From Eubacterium sp. (GTDB lineage Bacteria; Bacillota; Clostridia; Oscillospirales; Acutalibacteraceae): 42,833 bases of DNA. The translations under genes and the position numbers were made by a program. The stretch is taken from NCBI GenBank assembly GCA_022511185.1, contig JAFLSA010000004.1, positions 1 to 42,833 of the forward strand, read 5' to 3'. Positions 1 through 9,774 of this stretch are shown piece by piece (positions within the stretch are counted from its first letter, which is position 1; each line of letters opens with the position of its first letter). The notes below the pieces were generated by a model that did not search any database, was not told the origin of the DNA, and saw nothing but the letters and a program-made list of their open reading frames with translations.

Positions 1-652
1 TGTCAATAATCAGATATTTAGGACAGCAGTATGTAACAAGATTTATAACGTGGAATTCATAACCTGTAATTCTCGGGTTATCTTCCTTCCTGTACTCACC
101 AATCTCGGTTATCAGCCTGCATACCTCATTATGAAGCTCAACTGCCTTACGCAGTGAATCGTCACTGATATCAACGCCGTAAACTTCATTAAGCTTATCA
201 AGTACCTTAAGCTTCATCTGATTTTTGTAATGCTTAATCGTATGAGGCTCTATTTTAAACGGAATATCGGCAATTGACACAAAGAACTTATCATTTTCAA
301 CAAGATTTAAAAGCTCAAAATACTCATAGCATCTGTTCATCTCCGAGCAGGATTCCGAGCCGATAAGAGCCGAAAGAAAATTATATCCGCCCTCGATCGC
401 ACGCTCTAAAAGCGCCTTTGAATATCCGCACAAAAATGAGCTGAGATAATACGTGGCAATATCCATTGAGCCTGTTCTCGGTGCTCTTAAACGAACTGAA
501 AAACAGTTATCAACATTGAGCAGTACCTCAGGGATATGATAACAGGTATAGGCGACAGCCTTTTTACCGTCTGAAACTGCCTGCTTTACAAGCTCGTTAT
601 TCGCCTCTTGAAGTAGGTTTTCAAAATAAATTAAATGCTTTAAATCCTTCAT
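1..652 (-). CDS. 2-hydroxyacyl-CoA dehydratase D-component-like (HgdB/BcrC family) protein, C-terminus cut by window edge
   Basis: Open frame on minus strand from ATG at 652 to the window edge, not in the supplied ORF track. Translation MKDLKHLIYFENLLQEANNELVKQAVSDGKKAVAYTCYHIPEVLLNVDNCFSVRLRAPRTGSMDIATYYLSSFLCGYSKALLERAIEGGYNFLSALIGSESCSEMNRCYEYFELL resembles the N-terminal part of this family. TAATG overlap with the upstream ATPase gene. Confidence 0.7.
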   Translation of the reverse strand, partial: MKDLKHLIYFENLLQEANNELVKQAVSDGKKAVAYTCYHIPEVLLNVDNCFSVRLRAPRTGSMDIATYYLSSFLCGYSKALLERAIEGGYNFLSALIGSESCSEMNRCYEYFELLNLVENDKFFVSIADIPFKIEPHTIKHYKNQMKLKVLDKLNEVYGVDISDDSLRKAVELHNEVCRLITEIGEYRKEDNPRITGYEFHVINLVTYCCPKYLIID

Positions 653-1413
653 TACAGCACCTCTATCTTTTCAAGTGCCTCTCTGACACCCTTTACTACG
701 TTTGACTCACCCGGGAGATTAAAAATATTTTCGCCCTGAATATCAAACATAGACAAATTTTTATCATCTGAAATATAGCTTAAAACCTCTATGCCGTTTG
801 TATCTATATAATCTTTAAGTGATTCGTCTGCCATACGGTTGACGATTGCGCCGATTTTTTCATACATAACAAGCTCGTCTGCAACGCTCTTGATTGTATT
901 GATTACCTGACAGCCCTTTTTGCTCGGGTCGGTTATAAGCAGAAGATGCGTAACCTTTTCCATAACTCTGCGGTTAATCTGCTCAATACCTGCCTCACCG
1001 TCAATTACAACGTAGTCAAACTCATTTGATAAAATAGAAATAACTTCTTTAAGATAAGAATTTATTTTGCAGTAACAGCCTGCCGTTTCAGGTCTGCCGA
1101 CAGCTATAAAGGAATAACCGTCAGTCTCAACAAGAGCATCAAAAATACGGTATTTTGCCTCACCTAAAAGTTCAATAGCACCTCTCGTATCACCCTCGTC
1201 AACAGATGCGATAATCTCTTTTCTTATGTCGTCAATAGTCATTTTGACGTCAATGCCGAGTGCGGTTGAAAGTCCGACAGCAGGGTCAGCATCAACTGCA
1301 AGAATTTTTTTGTCAGGATGCTTTTCTACCAGACAGCGAACAATCGTTGCGGAAAGTGACGTTTTGCCTACTCCGCCCTTGCCTGCAACGGCAATAATAG
1401 TTGTTTTATTCAT
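652..1413 (-). CDS. CooC-like MinD/ParA-family P-loop ATPase (metallocluster maturation type)
   Basis: Deviant Walker A GKGGVGKTS at N-terminus, DADPA, GRPETAGCYCKINSYLK (CxC motif typical of CooC), VVIDGEAGIEQ. Confidence 0.85.
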   Translation of the reverse strand: MNKTTIIAVAGKGGVGKTSLSATIVRCLVEKHPDKKILAVDADPAVGLSTALGIDVKMTIDDIRKEIIASVDEGDTRGAIELLGEAKYRIFDALVETDGYSFIAVGRPETAGCYCKINSYLKEVISILSNEFDYVVIDGEAGIEQINRRVMEKVTHLLLITDPSKKGCQVINTIKSVADELVMYEKIGAIVNRMADESLKDYIDTNGIEVLSYISDDKNLSMFDIQGENIFNLPGESNVVKGVREALEKIEVL

Positions 1414-1565
1414 AATTCATCACCAAATTTCATTATACACAAAAACAGACAATAAAGCAACAAAATTGATATTTTTTTCACAAGCTGTAAAATTTTTGTT
1501 CACTGATTTTTTATGATGCAATAACATAAAATAAGAGTATATATTAAATATTTTCAGAGGTAATA

Positions 1566-2495
1566 ATGAAAAAGGCGTTAAAAATTCCGCTGACCTTGCT
1601 TCTGCTTTTCGCCTTTGGTGCGGCTATATTTGCGGGGGCAATAAGCATTCGCGGAAATTATGATAAATATATACTCCCTGACGGCTTTGAGGAGGCTGTG
1701 AGTAAAGCTGATACATCACGCAGTGATGACACGTACGCAAGAATAATGAGCGCAAATCTTTTGGTGAATTATGAAAGCTGGGGCGGAACTGACGCCCATA
1801 AAAGAGCAAAAATGTTCTTTTACATTCTCGGTGCTTACAAACCGGACGTTGTAGCAATTCAGGAAATGAGCAACCAGTGGTACTGCTGTCTTACAAAAAA
1901 CAGAGGGAGCTTTCGCCTTGTTTATCCCGTTTCTTCAGGTGCAATGCTCCATATGACAGGGTTGATGTACAATTCCGACACAGTCACTCTTCTTGATTAC
2001 GGGCGTATGGAATACACACAGGGCGACAACAAAAAGCTCAGGAGAATTGTCTGGGGATTTTTTGAGGATAACGAAACGAAGAAGCAGTACGTTGTAACGT
2101 CAACACATTTTGATTTAATACGTAAGGGCAATGAAAACGAGGAACTTAACATTATGAATACACAGGCAAGCGAACAGCTCGACATTGCATTAAAGCTTGA
2201 AAAACGCTTTAACTGCCCTGTGATCTCCGCCGGTGATTTTAACGCAATGGACAACGGCGGATATGACAATCAATATTATGCACCAACAGTGTATAACACT
2301 ATTGCCCAAACGCTGACAGACACAAAATATATCGCAAAAACAAAAACCGACGGCGATGGACGCAACGTTGACAAGCCAACATTCGACCATATATTTTTAA
2401 AGGGAGATGTGGCAGTTAACAGATATTCCATAATTTCCGACAGCGTGATGACTCAGATGAGCGACCATTACCCCATATTTGCAGATATAGCATAA
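1566..2495 (+). CDS. Endonuclease/exonuclease/phosphatase family protein with N-terminal membrane/signal segment
   Basis: VVAIQEMSN, TSTHFDL, ISAGDFNAMDN, TFDHIFLKG, SDHYPIFADI motifs of the EEP fold; hydrophobic N-terminus. Confidence 0.85.
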   Translation: MKKALKIPLTLLLLFAFGAAIFAGAISIRGNYDKYILPDGFEEAVSKADTSRSDDTYARIMSANLLVNYESWGGTDAHKRAKMFFYILGAYKPDVVAIQEMSNQWYCCLTKNRGSFRLVYPVSSGAMLHMTGLMYNSDTVTLLDYGRMEYTQGDNKKLRRIVWGFFEDNETKKQYVVTSTHFDLIRKGNENEELNIMNTQASEQLDIALKLEKRFNCPVISAGDFNAMDNGGYDNQYYAPTVYNTIAQTLTDTKYIAKTKTDGDGRNVDKPTFDHIFLKGDVAVNRYSIISDSVMTQMSDHYPIFADIA

Positions 2496-2510
2496 TCGCA
2501 AAATAAAAAC

Positions 2511-2540
2511 CAGCATCTATCAATTTTGAGATAGATGCTG
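2511..2540. terminator. Bidirectional hairpin terminator between convergent genes
   Basis: Inverted repeat cagcatctatc-aattttga-gatagatgctg with flanking A and T tracts. Confidence 0.75.
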
Positions 2541-2552
2541 ATTTTTATACTC

Positions 2553-3827
2553 TTAATTTTTGAATAGTCTGCTTTTATTTTCAATCAGCCAGTTGAGGAT
2601 ATTGATATTTATTTCTGCCAAAGCTTTATATTTTTCCATACTGATAAAATACGAAATGCAAATCATTTGAATTGAAAAAATCAAATAGGGAATTGCATTT
2701 CTTTCTGCGTCTGTTAAATCAACAATTCTCTCATAACCTTTTATAAGAGCGTTATAAACATCAAACCACTTTTCCCTTTTATCAAAGGTTTCTGACAAAA
2801 TTGACGTTGCGCAATAACATATATCAAATATGCGAATATTTTTCTCAGTTAAATCAAAATCAATGAAGCCAAGATTATCCCCGTCGTATAAAATGTTTTC
2901 TAAATTAGTATCACGATGAATAATTTGTTTTCTTAGATTAGGATAAAATGACATCATTTTATCTTTTAATTCCTTACAAAAACCAGTATCCAAATTCATT
3001 ATAGATTTAACTTTTGACAGTAACTTATCAATATCATTCAAAAGATTTGGCTCATTGCAAATTAGCTCATACTCTTCAAGAATCAAATCAAGCCTTCCTA
3101 CTGCCTCTCCGATTTTTTCAGCAAGTTGTATATTTTCATATACATCTACACTTTTTATCGGCTGTGCATTTAACCTTTCGGTGACATAAAAGAAAAGCTC
3201 ACCGTCAGTAAAGTAATCGTCATTACTGTTAGTTTTAACATTAACAGCACAGACAAGTCCTCTATCAATTAAGGATTTTGAAATCGCAATATTATTCTTT
3301 AATCCCTGTTCATTTGTACATACCTTAATTACGTATTTATCTCCAACATACCATACATTATCAGACCTTTTATGCGTATTAATATGGTAACAATCAGAAA
3401 TGCTTTCATCTTGCAGATTCCAGTTTTCAAGAACCTTTCTGAGTTTATTTTGTGTTATCATAATATGCTCCTCCGACAATAAATTAATTTTATACGGTCG
3501 GCTCGCAATATGCATAGTAAAGTATTCACTCGGAGAATATCCGAATTCTTTTACAAAGGCTTTGTAAAAGCCTGAATTTGTTTCAAATCCGTATTCAAGA
3601 GCAGCGTCAATTATCTTCCTGCCCTGTGAAATCTCATAGGCAGCATATAATAATCGCCTTCTGTTTATATAACACTTTACCGATAAGCCTGTAAGAGACT
3701 TAAATACCCTGCAATAATGATACAGAGAATAATTAGCCATTTCTGCAAGCTCATCAATTGTTATATCAGATTTCAGATTATTTTCTATATAATCAATACT
3801 TTTTTGAATTATATCTATGCTCTGCAT
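2553..3827 (-). CDS. AraC-type HTH domain fused to aminoglycoside/choline phosphotransferase-like domain
   Basis: N-terminal double HTH (ITIDELAEMANYSLYHYCRVFKSLTGLS...ALEYGFETNSGFYKAFVKEFGYSPSEYF); C-terminal HRDTNLENILYDGDNLGFIDFD. Start reassigned from 3890 to the ATG at 3827 (MQSIDII) behind an SD-like gagggcggtgag. Confidence 0.85.
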   Translation of the reverse strand: MQSIDIIQKSIDYIENNLKSDITIDELAEMANYSLYHYCRVFKSLTGLSVKCYINRRRLLYAAYEISQGRKIIDAALEYGFETNSGFYKAFVKEFGYSPSEYFTMHIASRPYKINLLSEEHIMITQNKLRKVLENWNLQDESISDCYHINTHKRSDNVWYVGDKYVIKVCTNEQGLKNNIAISKSLIDRGLVCAVNVKTNSNDDYFTDGELFFYVTERLNAQPIKSVDVYENIQLAEKIGEAVGRLDLILEEYELICNEPNLLNDIDKLLSKVKSIMNLDTGFCKELKDKMMSFYPNLRKQIIHRDTNLENILYDGDNLGFIDFDLTEKNIRIFDICYCATSILSETFDKREKWFDVYNALIKGYERIVDLTDAERNAIPYLIFSIQMICISYFISMEKYKALAEININILNWLIENKSRLFKN

Positions 3828-3982
3828 ATTCTCACCGCCCTCAAATGCATTTGACACAACTATGATAACATTGACATTATACAAAAGCATTTCCGTTTTT
3901 GCTATATTAGCGAATAAAAATATTGTATTTAAAACTCATATTTGATAATATTGTTTTAAGCTATCACAGTGGAGGGGAAATT

Positions 3983-4462
3983 ATGCCAAAGCTTGAAATT
4001 ACAAATATGGTTATGATACAAGACGAAGAAACGGGTAAGGTTATAGTTCAGGAGCGTGTAAAAAGCTGGTGCGGTATCTCCTTCCCCGGAGGACACGTTG
4101 AAAACGGCGAAAGTATTTATGACAGCGCAATACGTGAGATAAAGGAAGAAACAGGACTTGATATTAAAAACTTAAACGCCTGCGGTTTTATGTTCTGGTT
4201 TAACAATAAAACAGAGGACAAGTATTTTATACATTTTTATAAAACCACAGACTACAGCGGTGATATGCTTACCAAAACAGACGAGGGAAGGGTCTTTTGG
4301 GCTGATCCAAAGGAATTTAAAAATATGAAGCTCGCGCCCAGCTTTAAAGAATATTTACCAATGTTTTTTGAAGATAAATACACGGAGGCATACTGCTCCT
4401 GGAATGACGATATGCACCCTGATTTTACAAAGGATAACCCTTGGGGTGTAATTTACAGATAA
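3983..4462 (+). CDS. NUDIX hydrolase
   Basis: Nudix box GGHVENGESIYDSAIREIKEETGLD; start moved to ATG 3983 behind ggagggg. Confidence 0.9.
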   Translation: MPKLEITNMVMIQDEETGKVIVQERVKSWCGISFPGGHVENGESIYDSAIREIKEETGLDIKNLNACGFMFWFNNKTEDKYFIHFYKTTDYSGDMLTKTDEGRVFWADPKEFKNMKLAPSFKEYLPMFFEDKYTEAYCSWNDDMHPDFTKDNPWGVIYR

Positions 4463-4475
4463 GATTTAAGAATGT

Positions 4476-4513
4476 AAAAAAGGCAAGGACTAAGATTTGT
4501 CCTTGCCTTTTTT
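4476..4513. terminator. Bidirectional hairpin terminator
   Basis: aaaaaaggcaaggac-taagattt-gtccttgcctttttt. Confidence 0.85.
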
Positions 4514-5215
4514 CATTGCATTATATGAGGTTAGAAATGCCTCTTCACTGATATTACAGCCGAATTCATAAAGAGGTACTTTTGCAAATATCTGCTCTAA
4601 GACATCAAAGAGATTGTCCATTTTCTCAGCATTAACATTTCTTATCGTCTGTGAAAAAATGTTATATACAGCCTTGCTTGTATTCGCCTTTTTTATCCAG
4701 TTATTTTCGCTTCTCTCCAAAAAACAGATGCCTGCAAGCTCGACAACCTTCGGTGTTGAATAATCATACTTTCCGCTCCACGGCGTGCCACAGGCATAAA
4801 CCGTATCGCCTATAAGCCTTATGGCAGGCTTATCGTCATTGAGCATATATGCCCTGTCGCCGAAATGCTTGAGCCATAGCTTAGTATGAGTTGACTTGCC
4901 TGTACCGCTGTCGGCAGAAAAGGCATAAGCCATATCGTCAACAACAATACACGAGGAATGAAGCAGAATACCGCCAAACCTTAAAAGCTCCGTGTAAAAA
5001 TCAGAGCCTGTGAGCATATACTCCCAGTCATCCTGCACAAGTTCAGGATGCTCCTCCATTGCTCTTAAAACCCTTCTTTCGTCAACGTCAATAACGATAT
5101 CAATATGCTGATTTTCGTCCTGATTATCAGAAAGATACGGTCTTGCCTGCTTTTCAGTCCTGCCCTTTGCGTTTACTATATTAACCTTTAATCCTGCAAT
5201 ATCATATATAGCCAT
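4490..5215 (-). CDS. HPr kinase-like P-loop protein (HprK C-terminal-domain-like)
   Basis: SADSGTGKSTHTKLW Walker A, LNDDKPAIR, GTPWSGKYDYSTPKVVELAGICFLER; start at ATG 5215 with SD aggtga. Confidence 0.7.
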   Translation of the reverse strand: MAIYDIAGLKVNIVNAKGRTEKQARPYLSDNQDENQHIDIVIDVDERRVLRAMEEHPELVQDDWEYMLTGSDFYTELLRFGGILLHSSCIVVDDMAYAFSADSGTGKSTHTKLWLKHFGDRAYMLNDDKPAIRLIGDTVYACGTPWSGKYDYSTPKVVELAGICFLERSENNWIKKANTSKAVYNIFSQTIRNVNAEKMDNLFDVLEQIFAKVPLYEFGCNISEEAFLTSYNAMKKGKDKS

Positions 5216-5375
5216 AAAGTCACCTGTCATTTATTCTAAAGTTAGTATAACTTAACTTTATAAAATCGTCAATGATTTTTAATATAAACAGTCTGAAATA
5301 AAATTCACCGTTGACAAAATTGTATTTTTAGAGTATAGTGAACATATGTTCGATAATGCTAAAAACGGTGATAAA

Positions 5376-6605
5376 ATGGAAAAGGAAATTTTACATATTG
5401 ACTGCAACAAGTTTTACGCAAGTGTGGAATGTTATCTGCACCCTGAGCTTGCGAATAAGCCTGTTGCCGTCGGCGGTAGTGAAAAATCAAGGCACGGAAT
5501 AATTCTTACAAAAAATGAGATTGCCTCAAAATACGGACTGACAGTCGGCGAACCGCTCTGGAAAGCGAGACAGAAATGCCCTGACTTGATTGTCGTTCCC
5601 CCGAATTTCCCCGTATATATTGAATTTTCAAACAGGGTCAGAAAAATTCTTGAGGAATATACAGACCTCATTGAGCCGTTTGGTCTTGATGAATCGTGGA
5701 TTGACGTTACAGGTGACTGGCACAAAACAGGCTATGAAATTGCACAGGAAATCAGGAAAAGAGTTAAAAACGAAATCGGAATTACAGTGAGCATTGGTCT
5801 CAGCTTCAACAAAATTTTTGCAAAGCTCGGCTCTGACTACAAAAAGCCTGACGCTGTAACCGTTATAACTAAGGAGAATTATAGGGATATCGTATGGCCT
5901 CTGCCGTGCAGTGATCTTTTGATGATTGGCAGAGCGACTACGAAAAAGCTGAACGCCTACGGCATTTACACCATAGGCGACGTTGCGAACGCTGACGAGA
6001 GCTTTATGAAAAATCTGCTCGGCAAAAACGGACAGATGCTCCAGCGATTTGCACGTGGTGAGGATCGCTCACCTGTCAGGCATATGAATCTTTCAAGAGA
6101 TATCAAGAGCATAGGAAACTCCACTACCACTCCGAGAGATTTAATTGACAATAAGGATGTAAAAATCATTTTTACCGTCCTTGCCGAAAGTGTGACAAGG
6201 AGAATGCGGGAGCATAATCTCAAAGGCACAACACTTACAATTTCCGTAAGGGATCGTGACCTTAACACCTTTACACGCCAGTGCAAAATGCCGTCGGCAA
6301 CAAACGTCAGCAATGAATTTGTAAAGGCTTCAATGGAGCTTTTTAAGGCGAACTACAGCTGGGAAAAGCCTATAAGAAGTCTTGGTCTGAGCGTAACCGA
6401 CTTTGATTACGACAACGTGATTCAGTTTGATTTGTCAGGATCTGCCCAAAAGAGAGAAAAGCTTGAACGTCTTGAAACCGCTGTTGACAGGCTGAAAGAC
6501 AGATACGGCAATTTCTGCGTGCAAAAAGCAACTGCACTTTGTGACAAAGGACTTTCCCACTTCAATCCCTTTGAAGAGCATACGATTCACCCTGTAAGTA
6601 TATAA
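5376..6605 (+). CDS. dinB: DNA polymerase IV (Y-family)
   Basis: ILHIDCNKFYASVEC, KPVAVGGSEKSRHGIILTKNEIASKYG, GLDESWIDVTG, SIGLSFNKIFAKLGSDYKKPDA; start ATG at 5376. Confidence 0.92.
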   Translation: MEKEILHIDCNKFYASVECYLHPELANKPVAVGGSEKSRHGIILTKNEIASKYGLTVGEPLWKARQKCPDLIVVPPNFPVYIEFSNRVRKILEEYTDLIEPFGLDESWIDVTGDWHKTGYEIAQEIRKRVKNEIGITVSIGLSFNKIFAKLGSDYKKPDAVTVITKENYRDIVWPLPCSDLLMIGRATTKKLNAYGIYTIGDVANADESFMKNLLGKNGQMLQRFARGEDRSPVRHMNLSRDIKSIGNSTTTPRDLIDNKDVKIIFTVLAESVTRRMREHNLKGTTLTISVRDRDLNTFTRQCKMPSATNVSNEFVKASMELFKANYSWEKPIRSLGLSVTDFDYDNVIQFDLSGSAQKREKLERLETAVDRLKDRYGNFCVQKATALCDKGLSHFNPFEEHTIHPVSI

Positions 6606-6625
6606 ATTCAGGTATAATAAAATTT

Positions 6626-6650
6626 TACGGGAGGCTAATAGCCTCCCGTA
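6626..6650. terminator. Hairpin between dinB and leuB (possible terminator)
   Basis: tacgggaggc-taata-gcctcccgta; only a weak T tract. Confidence 0.5.
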
Positions 6651-6672
6651 TATTAATTATTAAATAGCAAAA

Positions 6673-7743
6673 CTATAACAATGACACTACCATATCACCC
6701 ATTTGGGAGGTAGTAACTGTATCAAGTCCGTCCTGTTCAATATCAGGCGTTCTCACCTTAGTAAGTGCTGTGTCAACTGCCTTTTCTATTGCATCAGCAG
6801 CCTCACTCTCACCGAGAGAATATCTGAGCATCATTGCACCTGAAAGGATTGTTGCAAGCGGATTTGCCTTGCCCTGACCTGCAATATCAGGCGCTGAGCC
6901 GTGAATCGGCTCGTACATACCGAACGTGCCCTCTGCAAGGGATGCAGATGCAAGCATACCGATTGAGCCTGAAATCATAGATGCTTCATCGGACAGAATA
7001 TCACCGAAAATATTTGAAGTTACGATTGTATCAAACTGGTTAGGATTACGGACAAGCTGCATTGCACAGTTGTCAACATACATATAAGAAATCTCGACCT
7101 CAGGATAATCCTTAGCCGTCTCCTCCATAACCTTTCTCCAGAGCTTTGAGGAATCAAGAACGTTAGCCTTGTCAACGCAGGTGAGCTTTTTGCCCCTCTT
7201 CATAGCGTACTCAAAGCCTGCCTTAACGATACGCTTGATTTCAGGATACGTATAACGCTCCGTGTCATATGCGCCGACTACACCATTTTCCTCATACGTT
7301 CCCCTGTCGCCGAAATAGATACCGCCCGTAAGCTCACGAACAATGAGGATATCAAGCTCTTCACCGATAATCTCAGGCTTTAGCGGAGATGCTGATTTAA
7401 GCGGAGCAAAAATCTTTGCAGGGCGGAGATTTGCAAAAAGACCGAGCGATTCACGGATTGCAAGAAGTCCCTTTTCAGGTCTGATTTCACTTGGAAGCGT
7501 ATCCCACTTAGGACCGCCGACCGAGCCTAAAAGGACTGCATCAGATGCTTTGCAGGCAGTCTCAGTCTCCTTTGGAAACGGCACACCTGTTTCATCAATA
7601 GCGGCACCGCCTAAAAGCTGATAGTCGTAATCAAGAGAAAAGCCGAACTTTTCCCCTGCCTTGTCAAGCACCTTTATACATTCGTCAACGATTTCAGGGC
7701 CGATTCCGTCACCCTTTAAAACTGTAATTTTGTAATTGTTCAT
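6673..7743 (-). CDS. leuB: 3-isopropylmalate dehydrogenase
   Basis: [97 protein letters not shown] ggagg before ATG 7743. Confidence 0.96.
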   Translation of the reverse strand: MNNYKITVLKGDGIGPEIVDECIKVLDKAGEKFGFSLDYDYQLLGGAAIDETGVPFPKETETACKASDAVLLGSVGGPKWDTLPSEIRPEKGLLAIRESLGLFANLRPAKIFAPLKSASPLKPEIIGEELDILIVRELTGGIYFGDRGTYEENGVVGAYDTERYTYPEIKRIVKAGFEYAMKRGKKLTCVDKANVLDSSKLWRKVMEETAKDYPEVEISYMYVDNCAMQLVRNPNQFDTIVTSNIFGDILSDEASMISGSIGMLASASLAEGTFGMYEPIHGSAPDIAGQGKANPLATILSGAMMLRYSLGESEAADAIEKAVDTALTKVRTPDIEQDGLDTVTTSQMGDMVVSLL

Positions 7744-7767
7744 AGTTTCCTCCAACTTGTATAATTA

Positions 7768-7980
7768 CTATTTCATAATAATACCTACGGCACATAATAC
7801 AGCCTGAGCTATTGCTAAAACAGCTACTGCAATTAAATTCTTATTCATCTTATCGGCAATATTTTCTACCTTTTTATCTCTATTACTTTTAATTATGCTT
7901 ATCAAATTTACAGAAGCTATTAGTAATAATATTCCTAAAATTATCTTGAGAACATTTAACACGACAGCAACAGTTTCCAC
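7768..7980 (-). CDS. Small two-TM hypothetical membrane protein between leuA and leuB
   Basis: 70 aa ORF with two hydrophobic segments separated by a basic loop (KSNRDKKVENIADKMNKN); SD aaggaga upstream. Confidence 0.65.
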   Translation of the reverse strand: METVAVVLNVLKIILGILLLIASVNLISIIKSNRDKKVENIADKMNKNLIAVAVLAIAQAVLCAVGIIMK

Positions 7981-7992
7981 AACAATATCTCC

Positions 7993-9729
7993 TTAGCAGA
8001 CGTCGAAAATTCCGGGCATTGTGTCGTCGCGCACTGTGTCCTTTTGGTCACGGTTGATTGCGCATATAATACCCTTCATTGAGGCATAGCTGATATTGTG
8101 GCTTACACCGATACCGAAAACGTCCTTACCCTGTGGATTTTTAAGATGTATATAGCTGATAGCCTTTGAGTCACTGCCGACTGAGATAGCGTGCTCGCTG
8201 TAATCGACAAACTCATAGTCGGTGATACCGATTTCCTTAACAGCTGAGAAGAATGCACCGATAGGACCTGAGCCTGTACCCTCAATTTTCACCGGCTGAT
8301 TATCCTTATACTTAATCTCGCCTGTGAAATGAACGGAGGTCAGATAATTCTCCTCAGTCTTTTCTTCGCTGATTTTATAGTTCATAAGTCTGTAAGGACC
8401 GCAGACGTTTCTGTATTCTTTCTGGAACAAATCAAAGATTTCAGAAGTGTGAAGTTCCTTGCCCTTTTCGTCACAAGCCTTCTGTACTACTGCGCCGAAC
8501 TCAGGGTGCATAGCCTTCGGCATCTTGATACCGTACTCATTTGCAAGGATATATGCAGTACCGCCCTTACCGCTCTGTGAGTTGATACGGATAATCGGCT
8601 CGTACTCTCTGCCTACGTCAGCAGGGTCGATAGGAAGATAAGGCACCTCCCACATATCAGTGCCGCTTTCGTCCATATAAATCTTGCCCTTATTTATGGC
8701 ATCCTGATGAGAGCCTGAAAAGGCTGTGAACACAAGCTCACCTGCATACGGGTGACGTGGCGGAACCGTCATTTTTGTCGTTCTTTCGTAAACGTCTTTA
8801 ATCTTATTAATATCGTGGAAATCAAGCTCAGGGTCAACTCCCTGTGTCCACATATTGAGCGCAAGAGTAACTATATCAACGTTACCTGTTCTCTCACCGT
8901 TACCGAAAAGTGTACCCTCAATTCTGTCAGCACCTGCAAGCAAAGCAAGCTCAGCAGCGGCAACGCCTGTACCCCTGTCATTATGAGGGTGAAGTGAAAT
9001 AATAGCAGCCTCTCGGTTTGGTAAACGACGGCAAAAATATTCAATCTGGTCTGCATAGCCGTTTGGCGTTGAGCCCTCAACAGTTGACGGAAGATTAAGA
9101 ATAATCGGATTTTCCTTAGTGATATGAAGCTCCTCCATAACCTGACGGCAAATCTCAACTGCGTTATCCATTTCAGTTCCCGTAAAGCTTTCAGGACTGT
9201 ACTCAAAGCGGATATTCGTTTCAGGGTTCGACTTCTTCTGCTCCTCTGTAAGTTCATAGATGAGCTTTGCACCATTTACGGCAATATCAATTACGCCCTG
9301 CATATCCGTCTTGAAAACAACCTTGCGCTGAAGCGTTGAGGTTGAATTGTAAAAATGCACGATTACGTTTTTAGCGCCACTGATTGCCTCAAAGGTTTTC
9401 TTGATAAGATGAGGTCTTGCCTGAACAAGCACCTGAATAGTTACGTCATCAGGGATATATCCGCCGTCAATAAGCGTACGCAGAATTTCATACTCCGTTT
9501 CACTTGCTGACGGAAAGCCTACCTCAATTTCCTTAACACCGATATTAACGAGTGTTGAGAAAAGCTCGAGCTTTTCCTGTAAATTCATTGGGTCGACAAG
9601 CGCCTGATTACCGTCACGCATATCGACCGAGCACCATATAGGCGCCTTTGTGATAGTCTTGTCGGGCCATGTACGGTCCGGAATATTTATCGGCTTGAAG
9701 CCGACGTATTTTTCATACCCTTTTTTCAT
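7993..9729 (-). CDS. leuA: 2-isopropylmalate synthase
   Basis: DRTWPDKTITKAPIWCSVDMRDGNQALVDPM, LHPHNDRGTGVAAAELALLAGADRIEGTLFGNGERTGNVD. Confidence 0.95.
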   Translation of the reverse strand: MKKGYEKYVGFKPINIPDRTWPDKTITKAPIWCSVDMRDGNQALVDPMNLQEKLELFSTLVNIGVKEIEVGFPSASETEYEILRTLIDGGYIPDDVTIQVLVQARPHLIKKTFEAISGAKNVIVHFYNSTSTLQRKVVFKTDMQGVIDIAVNGAKLIYELTEEQKKSNPETNIRFEYSPESFTGTEMDNAVEICRQVMEELHITKENPIILNLPSTVEGSTPNGYADQIEYFCRRLPNREAAIISLHPHNDRGTGVAAAELALLAGADRIEGTLFGNGERTGNVDIVTLALNMWTQGVDPELDFHDINKIKDVYERTTKMTVPPRHPYAGELVFTAFSGSHQDAINKGKIYMDESGTDMWEVPYLPIDPADVGREYEPIIRINSQSGKGGTAYILANEYGIKMPKAMHPEFGAVVQKACDEKGKELHTSEIFDLFQKEYRNVCGPYRLMNYKISEEKTEENYLTSVHFTGEIKYKDNQPVKIEGTGSGPIGAFFSAVKEIGITDYEFVDYSEHAISVGSDSKAISYIHLKNPQGKDVFGIGVSHNISYASMKGIICAINRDQKDTVRDDTMPGIFDVC

Positions 9730-9774
9730 TATAAGTCAATCTCCTTTCAATTTGCACAGGAGCAAAAAAATAAG

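Noticed and set aside
1226-1516. 96 aa plus-strand ORF
   Set aside because: Antisense to the CooC-like gene start, compositionally a reverse-strand shadow, no SD.
8103-9339. Several 60-134 aa ORFs inside leuA on both strands
   Set aside because: Nested within a strongly conserved enzyme; shadow ORFs without independent support.
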